In this document: positions 9,645-21,581 of the stretch, in pieces
Layout: every line of letters begins with the position of its first letter
How positions within the stretch are numbered: position 1 is the stretch's first letter
Program-made: the position numbers and the translations under genes
Source: an uncultured Gammaproteobacteria bacterium
GTDB lineage: Bacteria; Pseudomonadota; Gammaproteobacteria; Nitrosococcales; Methylophagaceae
DNA: 64,000 nt
Direction of reading: 5' to 3'
Assembly (NCBI GenBank): GCA_905479985.1
Contig: CAJQOM010000005.1
Location: forward strand, 54,844 to 118,843
The notes under the pieces: generated by a model
Databases searched by the model: none
What the model saw: only the letters and a program-made list of their open reading frames with translations
Told to the model about the DNA's origin: nothing

Positions 9645-10559
9645 ATGGTTAATCAAACGGAAACGGCAAAATTATCACTGGTGGGTAAGCACAGCCACGC
9701 TGTCGCCTTCACGACACCTGATGTCGATGTCAACCAATCAGAAGCGATCATTAATCGCCTGCCAGCCATTTTACAAACCACGCTTGAATTGGATGATCTA
9801 GTTCAACTGTTCCAAGATGAGCTAAAAAAAGTCGTTCCTTATGATAGCTTCCATTATCAGCACCGAGATGTGTTGTGCGATATTAATACCGCTAAACGAA
9901 GCCACCATAACTGTACTTATCGCTTAGAAATGAATGCTGTTTGGCTCGGTGAATTAACCCTTACCCGCGGTAAAAAATTTAGCGATAAAGATACTAAATT
10001 GGTCGAAGATTTTTTATGTAAATTAGTCTATCCATTACGCAATTGCTTACTTTATCGTCAAGCCCAACGGGCTGCATTGCAAGATAAATTAACCGGGTTA
10101 AATAACCGTGCGGCCTTTGATAATAGCTTAACGCGTGAAGTTGATTTGGCCCAACGTCAACATACGCCTTTGTCATTGGTCGTATTAGATATTGACCATT
10201 TTAAAACGGTCAATGATTCTTATGGTCACAGTGCAGGTGATCTCGCTTTGCGGACTTTGGCCGACTCTATCATTGAGACTTTACGTCGCAGTGATATCGC
10301 ATTCCGCTATGGCGGCGAAGAGTTTACGTTGGTTTTAAGTAATACTGATAAAGCGTCAGCGCATTTAGTTGCTGAGCGGATTCGTGTTGCTGCGTCTCAA
10401 CTAAGCTGTAACGACGGCGCTCGTAATTTTGGCTTTACGGTGAGTTTAGGGGTGTCAGAATTAGAGCAAGGCGAACATGTCACTACTTTCTTTGACCGGG
10501 TTGACCAAGCCTTATTCCAAGCGAAAAAACTAGGCCGAAACAATACTGTTTCAGCCTAA
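9645..10559 (+). CDS. Diguanylate cyclase (GGDEF domain)
   Basis: The protein makes cyclic di-GMP from two GTP. Residues 1-145 form a soluble GAF-like sensory region without predicted membrane segments. The GGDEF domain spans about 148-304, with DIDHFK at 182-187 and the active loop GGEEF at 223-227. RRSD at 214-217 is the RxxD inhibitory site five residues before the loop, so product inhibition is likely. It stands alone, with an AT-rich promoter region upstream, and is convergent with rluB. The ligand of the N-terminal region cannot be told. Confidence 0.93.
   Translation: MVNQTETAKLSLVGKHSHAVAFTTPDVDVNQSEAIINRLPAILQTTLELDDLVQLFQDELKKVVPYDSFHYQHRDVLCDINTAKRSHHNCTYRLEMNAVWLGELTLTRGKKFSDKDTKLVEDFLCKLVYPLRNCLLYRQAQRAALQDKLTGLNNRAAFDNSLTREVDLAQRQHTPLSLVVLDIDHFKTVNDSYGHSAGDLALRTLADSIIETLRRSDIAFRYGGEEFTLVLSNTDKASAHLVAERIRVAASQLSCNDGARNFGFTVSLGVSELEQGEHVTTFFDRVDQALFQAKKLGRNNTVSA
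10525..10558 (-). terminator. Intrinsic terminator of rluB, overlapping the cyclase gene end
   Basis: Minus strand: an AGGC-GAAACA stem pairs with TGTTTC-GCCT around a four-base loop and is followed by a run of six T. The hairpin lies in the last codons of the convergent diguanylate cyclase gene. Confidence 0.7.
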
Positions 10560-10566
10560 TTGAACT

Positions 10567-11517
10567 TTAATACCCGCGAATTCTAGGCGAATTTTTCGGT
10601 TTCTTTTTCGTGCTATCCGTCTTTTGACGTGCGGGTTTAGCCTTGGTGTTAGTACTTTCAGGCTTCGGCTTGTTATTCGCACTCTCTCTTTTCTGACGTG
10701 CGGGTCTGGTTGTTGTGTTCGCTCTGATTGGCCTCGCCTTTTTCTCACGTTGCGCACGGCCGACAGGCGCTTCAACTTTCGGCACTAAATCGACTTCTTC
10801 ATATAATGCAGCGAGGTCTTGGCCTCCCAACATCATCCAACGGCCCATTTTGAGTTGTGATGGGATAATGATCGGTCCGTAACGAACGCGCATTAAGCGA
10901 CTCACTTGAACGCCTTGGCTTTCCCATAACCGCCGTACTTCGCGGTTACGCCCTTCTTGAATGACGACGTGATACCAATGATTGGCGCCTTCGCCACCTG
11001 ACTCTTGAATATCATTAAACTTGGCCTTGCCATCTTCTAATTCAACGCCATCTCGCAATGTTTGCATGACTTCAGAGCTCACAGCACCGAGTACACGAAC
11101 GGCATATTCTCGATCCATTTCATTCGAGGGATGCATTAAGCGATTGGCCAACTCGCCATCCGTTGTGAGGATAATCAAACCACTGGTATTAATGTCCAAG
11201 CGGCCTACGCTGACCCAACGGCCTTCCTCTGGTGTGGGTAACGACTCAAAGATTGTTCTACGACCTTCTGGATCGCGACGCGTACAGACTTCACCAACGG
11301 GTTTGTTATATAACAACACTTGTTGCGGCTGCTGCCATAAACGTTTGGCTGATACTGCTGTACCATCGAGGCGCATATTGTCGCCCATAGCAACTTGGTC
11401 ACCTAATTTAGCCACCGTCCCATTGACTGAGACTTTACCTTCTTTGATTAGGGTCTCAATTTGACGACGTGAACCGTAACCGGCTCTTGCTAATACTTTT
11501 TGTATTCTTTCTGACAT
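10567..11517 (-). CDS. rluB: 23S rRNA pseudouridine synthase, RluB type
   Basis: RluB isomerises a uridine in helix 89/90 of 23S rRNA. An S4 RNA-binding domain covers about residues 1-60 (IQKVLARAGYGSRRQIETLI), and the catalytic domain contains GRLDINTSG at 105-113 with the catalytic Asp at 108. From about residue 250 to the end there is a disordered, very basic tail rich in Lys, Arg, Pro, Thr and Asn, with RPARQK-like repeats, a tail type known in RluB proteins. The gene is monocistronic or trails trpS, from which it is separated by 50 bases including a hairpin. Confidence 0.93.
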   Translation of the reverse strand: MSERIQKVLARAGYGSRRQIETLIKEGKVSVNGTVAKLGDQVAMGDNMRLDGTAVSAKRLWQQPQQVLLYNKPVGEVCTRRDPEGRRTIFESLPTPEEGRWVSVGRLDINTSGLIILTTDGELANRLMHPSNEMDREYAVRVLGAVSSEVMQTLRDGVELEDGKAKFNDIQESGGEGANHWYHVVIQEGRNREVRRLWESQGVQVSRLMRVRYGPIIIPSQLKMGRWMMLGGQDLAALYEEVDLVPKVEAPVGRAQREKKARPIRANTTTRPARQKRESANNKPKPESTNTKAKPARQKTDSTKKKPKNSPRIRGY

Positions 11518-11542
11518 GTTAAGCGCCTCCCGGCGAGTTAAT

Positions 11543-11564
11543 GGTATCTGTTTAAATAGATACC
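11543..11564 (-). terminator. Hairpin between trpS and rluB
   Basis: A perfect inverted repeat GGTATCT/AGATACC with an 8-base loop lies immediately after the trpS stop codon. No T-run follows, so it is more likely a processing or stability element than a strong terminator. Confidence 0.4.
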
Positions 11565-11567
11565 GGG

Positions 11568-12785
11568 TTATTTGTAGCTCAAGCCCATTGCTGCTCGGAC
11601 TTCTTCTAAGGTATCACGTGCCACTTCGCGTGCTGCTTCATTGCCATCTTCAATGATACGCCTTACTTCTTCTGGGTGTTCACTCAAATTCTCAGCGCGC
11701 TCACGAATCGGTTTTAATTCAGCTGAAACCGCATCGATTAATGGCCCTTTACAATCTAAACAACCGATTCCGGCACTACGGCAGCCTGTTTGTACCCATT
11801 CTTTTTGATCTTCTGTCGCATAGATTTCATGCAATTTCCAAACAGGACATAGATCAGGGTTACCTGGATCTGTTCGTCGAACCCGATTGGTGTCCGTTGG
11901 CATTTTCTTGATTTTCTCAGCCAATGTACTGTCAGGTTCTCTTAAGGCAATGGTATTACCATACGACTTCGACATTTTTTGGCCATCTAAACCGGGCATT
12001 TTTGACGCCGGCGTTAACAGGGCTTGTGGTTCTGGCAATATGACTTTACCGCCGCCCTCTAAGAAACCAAATAAACGCTCTGTATCGCCTAACGTTAAGT
12101 TTTGTTGCTCTTTCAAAAGTGCTCTGGCCGTTTCTAATGCTTCAGCATCACCTTGCTCTTGATAGGCTTTACGTAGTTGATTATAGAGTTTGGCATTTTT
12201 CTTACCCATTTTCTTAATCGCAGCTTCGGCTTTTTCTTCAAAATCTTTTTCACGACCATAAATATGGTTGAACCGTCGGGCGACTTCACGTGTTAATTCA
12301 ACGTGAACAACTTGATCTTCACCGACGGGGACTTGGCCAGCACGGTAGATCAAAATATCAGCACTTTGTAATAATGGGTAGCCTAAAAAGCCATAAGTCG
12401 ATAAATCTTTTTCTTTTAATTTTTCTTGCTGATCTTTATAGGTTGGAACACGCTCAAGCCAAGATAATGGCGTAATCATTGAGAGTAATAGATGCAACTC
12501 TGCATGCTCTGGTACTTTAGATTGCAAGAATAATGAGACTGCTGACGGTTCAATCCCAGCAGCAATCCAATCGATTACCATTTCCCAGACGCTGTCTTCG
12601 ATCACGCCTGAATCATCGTAATGCGTTGTTAAGGCATGCCAATCAGCCACAAAAAAGAAGCAGTCAAATTCGTGCTGTAATTTAACCCAGTTTTTCAATA
12701 CACCATGATAATGCCCAAGGTGAAGCTGTCCGGTCGGTCGCATGCCTGAAACAATGCGGCGGGACTGCAGTGCTACTGTGTCCAA
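11568..12785 (-). CDS. trpS: Tryptophan--tRNA ligase
   Basis: TrpRS charges tRNA-Trp. The class I signatures are PTGQLHLGHYHG (HLGH at 22-25) and KMSKS at 270-274. At 405 residues it is the long form: an insertion of charged residues at about 180-245 and a GCLDCKG segment near 345 resemble TrpRS from Pseudomonas and Xanthomonas rather than the compact E. coli enzyme. The start is a TTG with GGAG six bases upstream; the next Met is inside the active-site motif, so TTG is required. It is read with the M50 protease, 35 bases upstream. Confidence 0.95.
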   Translation of the reverse strand: MDTVALQSRRIVSGMRPTGQLHLGHYHGVLKNWVKLQHEFDCFFFVADWHALTTHYDDSGVIEDSVWEMVIDWIAAGIEPSAVSLFLQSKVPEHAELHLLLSMITPLSWLERVPTYKDQQEKLKEKDLSTYGFLGYPLLQSADILIYRAGQVPVGEDQVVHVELTREVARRFNHIYGREKDFEEKAEAAIKKMGKKNAKLYNQLRKAYQEQGDAEALETARALLKEQQNLTLGDTERLFGFLEGGGKVILPEPQALLTPASKMPGLDGQKMSKSYGNTIALREPDSTLAEKIKKMPTDTNRVRRTDPGNPDLCPVWKLHEIYATEDQKEWVQTGCRSAGIGCLDCKGPLIDAVSAELKPIRERAENLSEHPEEVRRIIEDGNEAAREVARDTLEEVRAAMGLSYK

Positions 12786-12820
12786 AGTGTTCTCCTGATC
12801 TTATTGAGATCAATCATAAA

Positions 12821-15044
<2,224 letters not shown>

Positions 15045-15048
<4 letters not shown>

Positions 15049-15419
15049 ATTTGTCTCCCCAAAATCATACCTAGCCAAGTTGCAGCTAGGCATAGCACCA
15101 CACTAGCTATGATATTTAATAATGCTTTGAAAGGTGCACCAGCATCAAATAAGGCCAACGTTTCAAGCGAAAATGTGGAAAACGTCGTAAAAGCACCCAA
15201 TAGACCGACTAATAAACCTAAACGCCATTCGGCTGACACGACCATTCGTTCGACAAACAAAATGAATAAAAATCCCATCAGCAATGAACCAAAAACATTC
15301 ACAGCCATCGTGCCATAGGGAAAATCCCGGCCTAATAACCTATAAATACTGTTGGACATGCCAAAACGTAGGACTGCGCCTAATGCGCCACCGCCTGCAA
15401 TCGCTAATAACTGCTGCAC
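15045..15419 (-). CDS. crcB: Fluoride channel Fluc/CrcB
   Basis: CrcB forms dual-topology dimeric fluoride-exporting channels in the inner membrane. The 124-residue protein has four transmembrane segments and the family motifs GGALGAVLRFGMS at the N-terminus, the Asn of AVNVFGSLLMG, and GAFTTFSTFSLE, which carries the pore Phe and Na-binding backbone. No fluoride riboswitch was recognisable upstream; instead there is an inverted repeat at 15447-15477. It heads the operon that continues into serS. Confidence 0.94.
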
Positions 15420-15446
15420 TGTTTTATCTCAATCGTTCAAAGGCGT

Positions 15447-15477
15447 TAGTTTACCTTATTAAGGTAAAGACTAATAA
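15447..15477. promoter_or_regulatory. Inverted repeat upstream of crcB, possible operator
   Basis: A near-perfect palindrome TTACCTTATTAAGGTAA is flanked by GTTAGT on one side and ACTAAT on the other, giving a nested dyad of about 31 bases directly upstream of crcB. It could be a repressor site or an RNA hairpin; there is no T-run for a terminator. Confidence 0.4.
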
Positions 15478-15834
15478 CTGATTGTATTTCTGCCCGTAAA
15501 ATGGAATTGTTTCATTAAACATAAAATCGTGCCACCAAACAACGGTATAAGCAATCTGCAAGATCTGCCAGCGCTGATCACGGGATAAATCTAAGCCAAG
15601 AACCGCCTCAACCTGCACCATATCATTGGTGCATCGCACCAAATAAGTCCATCAGCCCATAACAAGCAGAAAATTAAAAACCTTATTTTTCAAATGGATA
15701 CGTCCACATAGGCTTTCCTGGCATTGCTGGCGTGAATTCTGCTTTCATCCTTTATGTCCAGATTATTATGAACATTATTTCTTAATAAAATGGCCTGATG
15801 ACTGTTTACGAACCCATAATTATGAGGAAACCCA

Positions 15835-16680
15835 ATGTCTTATTTAGAACCGACCGAATTTGTCACCAAAATGGTAGATGGCGGTGAGTCAAAAGTATTT
15901 ATGTCCACCAAAGATACTTTAATTCGAGCCTATATGGCGGGGGCTATTTTGGCATTAGCCGCCGTTTTTGCTATTACTGTTGCCGTAAAAACAGGGTCTC
16001 CCTTAATAGGCGCTATCCTCTTCCCCGTCGGTTTCATTATGTTGTATTTGATGAAATTTGATTTATTAACCGGTGTCTTTACCTTAGTGCCGCTTGCTCT
16101 GCTAGATAAACGCCCAGGCGTAACAATCGATGGCCTTCTGAGAAACTGGGGATTAGTTTTCTTAGGTAACTTAGGCGGAGCATTGTCTGTTGCATTGATG
16201 ATGTCATTCGTTCTGACATATGGTTATCACACCGATGGCGGTGCAATTGCAGCTAAAGTCAGCACTATCGGTGAATCCAGAACCTTAGGGTATCAAGCTC
16301 ATGGTGTTGCAGGTTGGTTTACCATTTTTATCCGCGGCATGTTATGTAACTGGATGGTCTCAATGGGCGTTGTGGGTGCGATGATTTCTACTTCTGCTAG
16401 TGGCAAAATGATGGCGATGTGGATGCCTATTATGTTGTTCTTCTTCATGGGCTTTGAGCACTCAATCGTGAATATGTTCCTCTTCCCATTTTCTATGATT
16501 ATGGGTGGCGACTTCACTGTGATCGATTATTTAGTTTGGAATGAATTACCCACCGTATTAGGTAACTTGGTTGGCGGTTTTGTCTTTGTCGCCTTGCCAC
16601 TTTATTACACGCATGTCAGAACAAGCCCTAGTCGTGTCAATAAACACACGACTGAACAAGCGAGTACCTTCAATAATTAA
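15835..16680 (+). CDS. Formate/nitrite transporter (FNT) family channel
   Basis: A 281-residue inner-membrane protein with six transmembrane segments, of the FNT family (FocA/NirC). Family features include the FDLLTGVFTLVPLALLDKR region, the NWGLVFLGNLGGAL segment and the RGMLCNWMVSMGV loop, which carries the conserved Asn near the pore. Nitrite or formate, and possibly cyanate given the neighbour, are candidate substrates; the sequence alone does not decide. It precedes cynS and a kinase/phosphatase on the same strand and ends in a strong terminator, so the downstream genes have at least a partly separate promoter. Confidence 0.92.
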   Translation: MSYLEPTEFVTKMVDGGESKVFMSTKDTLIRAYMAGAILALAAVFAITVAVKTGSPLIGAILFPVGFIMLYLMKFDLLTGVFTLVPLALLDKRPGVTIDGLLRNWGLVFLGNLGGALSVALMMSFVLTYGYHTDGGAIAAKVSTIGESRTLGYQAHGVAGWFTIFIRGMLCNWMVSMGVVGAMISTSASGKMMAMWMPIMLFFFMGFEHSIVNMFLFPFSMIMGGDFTVIDYLVWNELPTVLGNLVGGFVFVALPLYYTHVRTSPSRVNKHTTEQASTFNN

Positions 16681-16687
16681 GCACCTT

Positions 16688-16722
16688 AAGCCCCATCTAA
16701 ATAATTAGTTGGGGCTTTTTTA
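16688..16722 (+). terminator. Intrinsic terminator after the FNT gene
   Basis: An AAGCCCCA/TTGGGGCTT stem with a 13-base loop is followed by T-rich sequence, eight bases after the stop. Confidence 0.85.
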
Positions 16723-16770
16723 ATGTTGGAGAGTCGTACTCCTCCACTAATTCTCACTTAGGAACATCAA

Positions 16771-17211
16771 ATGAATAAACAAACAATGACAGATGTAATC
16801 GTTAGTACAAAAGCTGAAAAAGGATTGACATGGGAAACGATGGGAGATGATTTAAACCTTTCTCCCGTTTGGTTAGCCTCCGCCTGTCTGGGGATGAATA
16901 GTGCGACATCAGTACAAGCGAAAGCCATTACGGACTATCTTGGGCTAGATGCTGAAGTGGCGAATGCGCTTGAAGAGTATCCAACTAAAACATGGGATCA
17001 ACAAATCCCAACTGACCCTTTGATTTATCGTTTCCACGAAATTACGGGCGTGTATGGTCCGACATTAAAAACCGTCATTCAGGAAAAATTTGGTGATGGC
17101 ATTATGAGTGCCATTGATTTTTCAATGAATGTCGACAAGATAGAGGATCCTAAAGGTGACCGGGTATTAGTGACGATGAATGGTAAGTTCTTGCCTTATA
17201 AAAGCTGGTGA
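16771..17211 (+). CDS. cynS: Cyanate hydratase (cyanase)
   Basis: Cyanase converts cyanate and bicarbonate to ammonia and CO2, detoxifying cyanate and yielding nitrogen. The 146-residue sequence has the helical DNA-binding-like N-terminal domain and the C-terminal cyanase domain; the catalytic triad is Arg87 and Glu90 in YRFHEITGVYGPT and Ser113 in GIMSAIDF. The length is normal. It is flanked by an FNT channel and a PP2C-kinase fusion, a grouping I have seen in other proteobacteria with nitrate or nitrite loci. No CynR-like regulator is nearby. Confidence 0.95.
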   Translation: MNKQTMTDVIVSTKAEKGLTWETMGDDLNLSPVWLASACLGMNSATSVQAKAITDYLGLDAEVANALEEYPTKTWDQQIPTDPLIYRFHEITGVYGPTLKTVIQEKFGDGIMSAIDFSMNVDKIEDPKGDRVLVTMNGKFLPYKSW

Positions 17212-17266
17212 TTTTATTGCAAAAAATACACTTTCTTGTTGAATTAAATAGATCGAGAATACGACG

Positions 17267-18988
17267 ATGGTTGATCCCTTAAAAATAAGCGTTGGCCAAT
17301 ACTCAGATAAAGGTAGAAAACCCATAAACCAGGATTTTCACGGCGTTTATATTCCCAAGGAACCGATATTGACATCAAAAGGCATTGCTATCGCGCTTGC
17401 TGATGGCATTAGCAGTAGTTCGGTCAGTCAGATCGCCAGTGAAGCGACTGTCCGAGGCTTCTTGATGGATTACTTTTGTACTGCTGAAACATGGTCCGTT
17501 AAAAAATCGGCACTACAGGTCTTAACCGCAACCAATTCATGGTTACACTCACAATCACATCGTAGTGAGTATCGTTATGATAAAGATAAAGGGTATGTCT
17601 GTACCTTAAGCGCTATTATCCTGAAATCCACAACGGCTCACCTTTTTCATATTGGCGATTCACGGATATATCGCCTACGCGGCGATGAATTAACACAGTT
17701 AACTGAAGACCATCGTCATTGGACTAGTCAAACAAAGAGTTATCTAAGTCGTGCTATGGGAATACACCCAGAGCTTGAAATCGATTATCAAACGCATGCA
17801 TTAGCGCAAGGCGATGTTTTTATACTGGCCACGGATGGCATCTATGAGTTTACAAACACCGATTTTATTATTGATATCCTCAAGCAAGACGACCTTGACT
17901 TAAGCTCTGCGGCTAACCGCCTTGTTGAAGAAGCCTTGAAACAAGGCAGCGATGATAACTTAACCACACAAATCATCCGTATCGACAACTTGCCCATGCA
18001 GAATGTTGATGAACTCTATCAACAATTAACCGTACTGCCATTTCCACCCATTTTGGAAGCCCGCTCGACATTTGAAGGTTTCACGATTATTAGACGTGTT
18101 CATGCCAGTAGTCGAAGTCATGTCTATCTTGCTAAAGATGTGGAGACCCATAAACTTGTTATTATCAAAACACCTTCTGTTGATTTACAAGATGATCCTG
18201 CTTACTTAGAACGGTTCTTGTTGGAAGAATGGGTTGCTCGCCGGCTTAATAGCCCTTACGTATTAAAGCCATGCATGCAATCTCGTCAACGTCATTCCCT
18301 TTATATTGTGATGGAATATATAGAAGGACAAACCTTAACCCAATGGATGCGAGATAACCCCAAACCTGAAATTGAGATGGTGCGTCAAATCATTGAACAA
18401 ATTGCGAAAGGCTTGATGGCTTTTCATCGACTAGAGATGTTGCATCAAGATTTACGCCCCGACAATATCATGATCGATAATACCGGCACGGTGAAGATCA
18501 TAGACTTTGGCTCCACAAAAGTCGCCGGACTCGAAGAAATTTCAAGCCCTCTATCACGTGAACATATTTTAGGTACCGCGCAATACACTGCCCCAGAATA
18601 TTTCTTAGGTGAAGCAGGTACGCCTTGGTCTGACATGTTTTCATTAGGCGTGATCACTTATCAAATGCTAGCGAATAAACTCCCATATGGAACACGCGTT
18701 TCACAGGCCCGAAGCAAAAAGGCACAACGACAATTAGTCTATCATTCTGTATTAAGCGATGATCGTGAAATCCCAGCATGGATTGATGACGTACTCAAAA
18801 AGGCATTACAAGCCGACCCATACAAGCGTTACGATGAACTATCTGAATTTTTGTTCGATTTACGTAAACCTAACAAGGCTTTTCTCAATAAAAAGTCTCC
18901 GCCATTGATAGAGCGTCACCCTATCCTATTCTGGAAAAGCATTTCGTGTTTTCTGTTCATTATCATTGTGATATTACTCACAAAATGA
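17267..18988 (+). CDS. Bifunctional PP2C phosphatase / Ser-Thr kinase, membrane-anchored
   Basis: The 573-residue protein joins two opposing activities. Residues 1 to about 235 are a PP2C-type phosphatase with the metal-binding ADGISSS and GDSRIYR motifs and a late GSDDNLTTQ. Residues from about 268 to 535 are a Hanks-type kinase: a Lys in KLVIIKTP, catalytic loop HQDLRPDN, and the DFG motif in IIDFGSTKV. A single C-terminal transmembrane helix (about 551-570) anchors it, leaving both domains cytoplasmic. Proteins of this architecture recur beside nitrate/nitrite transport genes; the phosphorylated target is unknown. It lies 55 bases after cynS. Confidence 0.92.
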   Translation: MVDPLKISVGQYSDKGRKPINQDFHGVYIPKEPILTSKGIAIALADGISSSSVSQIASEATVRGFLMDYFCTAETWSVKKSALQVLTATNSWLHSQSHRSEYRYDKDKGYVCTLSAIILKSTTAHLFHIGDSRIYRLRGDELTQLTEDHRHWTSQTKSYLSRAMGIHPELEIDYQTHALAQGDVFILATDGIYEFTNTDFIIDILKQDDLDLSSAANRLVEEALKQGSDDNLTTQIIRIDNLPMQNVDELYQQLTVLPFPPILEARSTFEGFTIIRRVHASSRSHVYLAKDVETHKLVIIKTPSVDLQDDPAYLERFLLEEWVARRLNSPYVLKPCMQSRQRHSLYIVMEYIEGQTLTQWMRDNPKPEIEMVRQIIEQIAKGLMAFHRLEMLHQDLRPDNIMIDNTGTVKIIDFGSTKVAGLEEISSPLSREHILGTAQYTAPEYFLGEAGTPWSDMFSLGVITYQMLANKLPYGTRVSQARSKKAQRQLVYHSVLSDDREIPAWIDDVLKKALQADPYKRYDELSEFLFDLRKPNKAFLNKKSPPLIERHPILFWKSISCFLFIIIVILLTK

Positions 18989-19020
18989 TGTCGTCATGCT
19001 ACTTTCAACATCCGTTCTAA

Positions 19021-20070
19021 TCATTCAGAACTATAACGCTCTACCATCTTAATCAGAGGAATCGCTTTAATTCGACTGGCATGGCCTGCACTGCCAAAGG
19101 CTTCATAACGCGCCTGACAAATTGCCTGCATCGCAGCTGTTGACGCTTTTAAAAACTTTCTTGGATCAAAGTTAGCAGCATTGTCAGCCTGCGTTAGGAA
19201 CTGGCGTATCGAACCGGTTGAAGCCATGCGTAAATCGGTATCGATATTCACTTTACGGACGCCATATTGAATACCCTCTACAATCTCCTCAACGGGGACA
19301 CCGTAAGTTTGAGCAATATCGCCACCATGGTTATTGATCACTTGTAACCAGTCTTGCGGCACTGAACTAGAACCATGCATCACGAAATGTGTATTTGGCA
19401 TCCGTTGTTGTAATACTTTTAAGTGGCTAATCGCCAGCACTTCGCCGGTTGGTGGTTTGGTAAACTTGTATGCACCGTGGCTAGTGCCAATCGCCACTGC
19501 CAACGCATCAACTTGTGTTTGTTCAACAAACGCTGCAGCCTCGTCTGGATCAGTCAGTAATTGGCTCAAATCTAATTTTTCATCCGAACCATGGCCATCT
19601 TCTTCCCCCATCATGCCTGTCTCAAGTGACCCAAGGCAGCCAATTTCACCCTCAACTGATACTCCACAAGCATGCGCCATTCTAGCCACAGTACTCGTCA
19701 CATCGACATTATATTCATAACTGGAGGGGGTTTTCATATCTTCTAACAGTGAGCCATCCATCATTACAGAGCTAAAACCGGATTGGATTGCTCTTGCGCA
19801 AATTTCGGGAGAAGCACCATGATCTTGATGCATGACAACAGGAATATGTGGGTAACTTTCTATTGCTGCCAAAATTAAATGGCGCAAAAAAGGTTCTCCC
19901 GCATACTTACGTGCCCCTGCTGAACCCTGCATAATGACCGGGCTATCTACCGCATCTGCTGCCTGCATAATGGCATGGACTTGTTCCATATTACTGACAT
20001 TGAAGGCAGGCACTGCGAATTGATGTTCGGCAGCATAATCAAGTAATTGTCGTAGGGAAACGAGCGCCAT
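19021..20070 (-). CDS. fba: Fructose-bisphosphate aldolase class II, Calvin-cycle subtype
   Basis: The zinc-dependent aldolase interconverts fructose 1,6-bisphosphate with GAP and DHAP. The 349-residue sequence has [10 protein letters not shown] (Asp and zinc His), [23 protein letters not shown] and the MHGSSSVP block typical of the CbbA-like subtype, plus a NIDTDLR phosphate-binding segment. It is the last gene of the tkt-gap-pgk-pyk-fba series, 62 bases after pyk. The subtype suits sugar-phosphate cycling (RuMP or Calvin pathway); no RuBisCO is in the window. Confidence 0.95.
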   Translation of the reverse strand: MALVSLRQLLDYAAEHQFAVPAFNVSNMEQVHAIMQAADAVDSPVIMQGSAGARKYAGEPFLRHLILAAIESYPHIPVVMHQDHGASPEICARAIQSGFSSVMMDGSLLEDMKTPSSYEYNVDVTSTVARMAHACGVSVEGEIGCLGSLETGMMGEEDGHGSDEKLDLSQLLTDPDEAAAFVEQTQVDALAVAIGTSHGAYKFTKPPTGEVLAISHLKVLQQRMPNTHFVMHGSSSVPQDWLQVINNHGGDIAQTYGVPVEEIVEGIQYGVRKVNIDTDLRMASTGSIRQFLTQADNAANFDPRKFLKASTAAMQAICQARYEAFGSAGHASRIKAIPLIKMVERYSSE

Positions 20071-20132
20071 AGTAGACTTCCTTATAAATATATAACTGGA
20101 ATTAGGACTATCTTACGCCATTTTCGTTCCGC

Positions 20133-21563
20133 TTACTCACCAACGCGGACTAATTTGAGCATATCCGTGCTGCCCTTAGTTTTATAATTGCCTTTGGTGA
20201 GAATCACTATATCGCCCTTATTCACCACACCACTGGTTTGTAACATATCAATGGCCCCCTTGTTTAACCCCAAGTGATCTACCTCACCAGGCTCAAAATG
20301 CACAGGATAAACTCCGCGATATAACGTCACTTTACGGCCTGTTTCTTCCGTCGGTGTCAGCGCAAAAATAGGGATCCCTGAGCTAATACGTGACATCCAT
20401 AGCGGCGTCGAACCAGACTGTGTTAATGCCGCAATCGCCTTGACGTCCAAGTGGTTGGCTAGATACATTGCGCCCATTGAAATAGCTTCGCCCCTCGATT
20501 CAAAATGCGAGTCTATCCGGTGTCTAGATACCCGAATCTCGCGTTGTTGTTCGGCTTGTAAGCAAATACGATCAACGGCTTCAATGACTTTAAGTGGATG
20601 CTTACCGACGGCCGTTTCACCTGACAACATGACCGCATCCGTACCATCAAGCACCGCATTGGCAATATCAAATACTTCGGCGCGTGTTGGAATTGCATTT
20701 TCAATCATTGATTCCATCATTTGTGTTGCTGTGATCACAGCACGGTTGAGTTGGCGCGCTCTTGTAATGATCTTCTTTTGGATCGGCGGCAGCGCCGCAT
20801 CACCAATTTCAACGCCTAAATCACCCCGCGCAACCATCACGGCATCGGACGCCTCAATAATCTCATCAATGACCTCAATCGCTTCTGCCCGTTCTATCTT
20901 AGCGATGATGCCCGCGCGACCGCCAGCATCATTTATTAAGTGCCTAGCATAGTGAATATCTTCAGCTGAGCGCGGGAATGATACGGCGATGTAATCAGCC
21001 TTCATTTCTACCGCAACTTTAATATCTGCCTTATCTTTATCTGTCAAAGCCGCGGCCGATAAGCCACCGCCTTGGCGGTTAATACCCTTATTATTAGAAA
21101 GCACGCCTCCAACAATAATCCGGCAAATAATACGCTGGCCTTCAACACGTTCGACTGTCAGCACAATACGCCCATCATCCAGCAATAGGGTATCGTCTGG
21201 GTGCACATCATCGACTAACTGTTTGTAATCAATACCGACTTGCTGAGCATCACCCTCATGACTATCGAATCCGGCATCTAAAACAAATTGCTGGTCTTGT
21301 TCAAGTATGACGCTGCCTTCTTTAAAACGTGCAATACGGATTTTAGGACCTTGTAGGTCAGCCAAAATTCCCACTTGTTTTCCATGTTGTTTAGCCAGTT
21401 TTGCAACCGTCTTTGCGAGTTCGATATGATCATTGACATCGCCATGGGAGAAGTTCAAGCGAACAACATCGACTCCGCCTTTGATGATCGCGTCCAATAC
21501 GCCTGGTTTATCCGTAGCTGGCCCTAAGGTCGCGACAATTTTGGTTCTTCTCAGTGCTGTCAA
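20133..21563 (-). CDS. pyk: Pyruvate kinase
   Basis: The enzyme converts phosphoenolpyruvate and ADP to pyruvate and ATP. The 476-residue protein shows TKIVATLGPATDKPG at the N-terminus, the NFSHG motif, the catalytic IAKIERAEAIEVIDEI and MVARGDLGVEI segments and a C-terminal regulatory domain. It lies 18 bases downstream of pgk on the same strand, so co-transcription is likely. The effector type (AMP or fructose bisphosphate) is not obvious. Confidence 0.96.
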   Translation of the reverse strand: MTALRRTKIVATLGPATDKPGVLDAIIKGGVDVVRLNFSHGDVNDHIELAKTVAKLAKQHGKQVGILADLQGPKIRIARFKEGSVILEQDQQFVLDAGFDSHEGDAQQVGIDYKQLVDDVHPDDTLLLDDGRIVLTVERVEGQRIICRIIVGGVLSNNKGINRQGGGLSAAALTDKDKADIKVAVEMKADYIAVSFPRSAEDIHYARHLINDAGGRAGIIAKIERAEAIEVIDEIIEASDAVMVARGDLGVEIGDAALPPIQKKIITRARQLNRAVITATQMMESMIENAIPTRAEVFDIANAVLDGTDAVMLSGETAVGKHPLKVIEAVDRICLQAEQQREIRVSRHRIDSHFESRGEAISMGAMYLANHLDVKAIAALTQSGSTPLWMSRISSGIPIFALTPTEETGRKVTLYRGVYPVHFEPGEVDHLGLNKGAIDMLQTSGVVNKGDIVILTKGNYKTKGSTDMLKLVRVGE

Positions 21564-21581
21564 TAGTTTTCCCTTGTAAAT

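Noticed and set aside
15420..15500. A fluoride riboswitch before crcB
   Set aside because: The conserved riboswitch segments are not seen; only a palindrome is present.
15451..15642. A 63-codon minus-strand frame between crcB and the FNT gene
   Set aside because: It starts from a GTG with no ribosome site, overlaps the palindrome upstream of crcB and resembles no family I know. It could be a fragment, but support is too weak.
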